The notes under the pieces: model-generated
Databases searched by the model: none
Seen by the model: the letters and a program-made list of their open reading frames with translations, nothing else
What the model was told of the DNA's origin: nothing
Source of the DNA: an uncultured Pelagibacteraceae bacterium
GTDB taxonomy: Bacteria > Pseudomonadota > Alphaproteobacteria > Pelagibacterales > Pelagibacteraceae
Assembly (NCBI GenBank): GCA_902526645.1
Contig: CABZLS010000002.1
Coordinates: 48,925-112,924 of the forward strand
Direction of reading: 5' to 3'
Length of the DNA stretch: 64,000 nucleotides
In this document: piece after piece, positions 62,316 through 64,000 of the stretch
Position numbering within the stretch: position 1 is the stretch's first letter
Layout: the number at the start of each line of letters is the position of its first letter
Made by a program: the position numbers and the translations under genes

Positions 62316-64000
62316 ATGAGTGAAGTAAAATCAGACATTCAAATTGCTAGACAAGCTAAAATGCAACCAATCAAGGATATTTTGGCAAAAATAAATGTAC
62401 CTGATGAAAGTTCTGCATTTAGTCCTATGGGAAGGCATATTGCTAAAATTAATCTCGAATATTTAGATGGTTTAAAAGATAATAAAAATGGAAAATTAAT
62501 TCTAGTTACTGCAATAACACCAACACCTGCGGGGGAAGGCAAAACGACTACATCAGTAGGATTAAGTGATGGATTAAATAAAATAGGAAAAAAATCTATC
62601 GTTTGTTTAAGAGAGCCAAGTCTAGGCCCCTCGTTTGGTATGAAAGGTGGTGCAGCTGGTGGTGGGTATTCTCAAGTAGTCCCAATGGAACAAATAAATT
62701 TACATTTCACAGGTGATTTTCATGCAATAACTTCTGCTCATAATTTGCTTTCAGCTTTAATTGATAATCATATCTATTGGGGAAATAAGCTAAACATAGA
62801 CATCAGAAGAGTTGTGTGGAAAAGAGTAATGGATATGAATGACAGATCTCTGAGATCAATTGTTGTTGATCTTGGTGGTGTGGCCAATGGTTTTCCAAGA
62901 CAGGATGGATTTGATATCACTGTTGCATCAGAAATCATGGCAATATTCTGCCTAGCAACAGATTTAAAAGATTTAGAAAGTAGAATTGGAAATATCACTA
63001 TTGCATATACTAGAGACAAAAAAGCCATTTATGCTAAAGATCTAAATGCTCAAGGTCCAATGACTGTTCTTTTAAAAGAGGCAATAAGACCTAATGTGAC
63101 ACAAACTTTAGAGAACAATCCTGCAATCATTCATGGTGGACCATTTGCAAATATTGCCCATGGATGTAATTCTGTGATAGCTACTAAAGCAGGTTTAAAA
63201 TTAGCTGACTACGTTGTTACAGAAGCTGGATTTGGTGCAGATCTTGGAGCAGAAAAGTTTTTAAATATCAAATGTAGAAAATCGGGTATCAAACCAGATT
63301 GTGTCGTCATAGTTGCAACCATCAGGGCATTAAAAATGCATGGAGGTGTTTCTAAAGAAGAATTAAAAATCGAAAACATATCTGCCTTAAAAAAAGGATT
63401 AGTTAATTTAGAAAGACACATAAATAATATTAGAAAATTTGGTCTTCCAGTGACTATAGCTATTAACCATTTTATTACCGACTCTGACAAAGAAATGAAT
63501 ACACTACTTAATTTTTGTAAAACGCAAGGTGTTAAAGCCTCTAAATGCACTCATTGGTCTAATGGAAGTGAAGGAACAAAAGAGTTGGCGAAAAATGTTG
63601 TTGATATGTGTAATGAAAGCCAAAATACGTTTAAATATTTATATGAAGAAAAATTAACTTTATTTAAAAAAATAGAAAAAATTGCTCAAGAAATTTATCA
63701 TGCAAGTGAAGTTGTTGCTGACACTAAGATTAGACAACAATTAAAAGATTTTGAGGAAAAAGGTTATGGAAATCTTCCAGTATGTATTGCTAAAACACAA
63801 TATAGTTTTTCTACTGATCCAAATTTAAAGGGAGCACCAACTGGACATGTTTTACCAGTTAGGGAGGTGAGACTATCTTCAGGTGCAGAGTTTATCGTTG
63901 TTGTATGCGGTGAGATAATGACTATGCCAGGATTGCCAAAAGTTCCAGCTGCTAACTCAATCAAATTGAGTAAAAAAGGTGAGATAGAAGGTCTATTTTA
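62316..64000 (+). CDS. fhs: formate-tetrahydrofolate ligase
   Basis: 561 residues to the window end; the last bases (TA at 63999-64000) look like a stop codon cut by the edge, and the end GEIEGLF is typical of Fhs. ATP P-loop [11 protein letters not shown] (68-78). It links formate to THF as 10-formyl-THF, or runs in reverse to make ATP during C1 oxidation. Divergent from soxBDAG. Confidence 0.96.
   Translation, partial: MSEVKSDIQIARQAKMQPIKDILAKINVPDESSAFSPMGRHIAKINLEYLDGLKDNKNGKLILVTAITPTPAGEGKTTTSVGLSDGLNKIGKKSIVCLREPSLGPSFGMKGGAAGGGYSQVVPMEQINLHFTGDFHAITSAHNLLSALIDNHIYWGNKLNIDIRRVVWKRVMDMNDRSLRSIVVDLGGVANGFPRQDGFDITVASEIMAIFCLATDLKDLESRIGNITIAYTRDKKAIYAKDLNAQGPMTVLLKEAIRPNVTQTLENNPAIIHGGPFANIAHGCNSVIATKAGLKLADYVVTEAGFGADLGAEKFLNIKCRKSGIKPDCVVIVATIRALKMHGGVSKEELKIENISALKKGLVNLERHINNIRKFGLPVTIAINHFITDSDKEMNTLLNFCKTQGVKASKCTHWSNGSEGTKELAKNVVDMCNESQNTFKYLYEEKLTLFKKIEKIAQEIYHASEVVADTKIRQQLKDFEEKGYGNLPVCIAKTQYSFSTDPNLKGAPTGHVLPVREVRLSSGAEFIVVVCGEIMTMPGLPKVPAANSIKLSKKGEIEGLF

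Noticed and set aside
1..64000. tRNA or rRNA genes, CRISPR arrays, insertion sequences, prophage or att sites
   Set aside because: No cloverleaf-like T-loop motif, direct-repeat spacer array, transposase, integrase or long terminal repeats were seen by eye; a tRNA scan and IS search were not available.

Overview
The window reads as a stretch of a SAR11 (Pelagibacterales, Alphaproteobacteria) genome. The DNA is very AT-rich, proteins are rich in Lys/Ile/Asn, genes are short and packed with 1-10 bp gaps or small overlaps, and the gene set is typical of the clade: taurine ABC transporter, DMSP demethylase (DmdA), dimethylglycine/sarcosine dehydrogenases with ETF and ETF-QO, heterotetrameric sarcosine oxidase, formate-THF ligase and a Fur-controlled ferric-iron ABC transporter. 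No rRNA, tRNA, CRISPR, insertion sequence, integrase or phage module was seen. The organism assignment is an inference from gene content and composition.

Layout. 1-2389: 3'-truncated FAD/GcvT dehydrogenase of the dimethylglycine/sarcosine type. 2421-4396: two overlapping nucleotide-sugar epimerases. 4393-14058: candidate organosulfonate (taurine/DHPS) catabolism locus, with alanine dehydrogenase and an omega-aminotransferase on the minus strand divergent from tauABC, an Ldh2-family dehydrogenase, phosphate acetyltransferase and a HpsN-like histidinol-dehydrogenase homologue. 14051-16723: LysE-type exporter, VOC protein, cysE-cysK. 16792-20539: array of twelve small genes (secreted, dimeric alpha/beta-barrel-like, SnoaL-like, small membrane, paired SMR). 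20532-25142: IMPase-family phosphatase, gamma-butyrobetaine-hydroxylase-like dioxygenase, a 59-aa membrane peptide gene, an unexplained hairpin-rich intergenic element (22779-23025), DoxX, methyltransferase, DUF4396, cupredoxin. 25216-33894: MBL hydrolase, thioredoxin-like protein, AzlCD, the iron(III) ABC operon with an unlisted Cys-rich mini-gene and a Fur-box promoter, then folE-acuI-lysR. 33971-35616: hisI, a 2OG-Fe oxygenase, DUF2237, a 55-aa membrane peptide.

35617-48674 is a methylated-amine/DMSP/one-carbon region: DMGDH-like enzyme, etfB, etfA and ETF-QO in one operon; DUF4864, flavodoxin-fold reductase, CoA-binding protein, enoyl-CoA hydratase, a coupled nucleotidyltransferase/P-loop kinase pair and a GbcA-like Rieske oxygenase; and, divergently, a short MetF-like reductase directly in front of dmdA. 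48671-52066: DUF3726, an unrecognised 553-aa protein and a divergent M19 dipeptidase homologue, ending in a 52-aa double-CxxC protein. 52170-57086: purE-purK, GNAT, cold-shock protein, Asp/Glu racemase, hypotheticals, EamA transporter. 57090-62190: soxBDAG sarcosine oxidase, divergent from fhs (62316 to the window end).

Taken together, the right half removes methyl groups from betaine-type compounds, dimethylglycine, sarcosine and DMSP, passes them to tetrahydrofolate through GcvT-fold domains and electrons to the quinone pool via ETF, and finishes C1 oxidation with MetF/Fhs. The left third handles C2/C3 sulfonates and cysteine. The least explained items are the hairpin-rich element at 22.8-23.0 kb, the 16.8-20.2 kb small-protein array, the small Cys-rich protein inside the iron-uptake operon, and the DUF3726/553-aa/dipeptidase trio.
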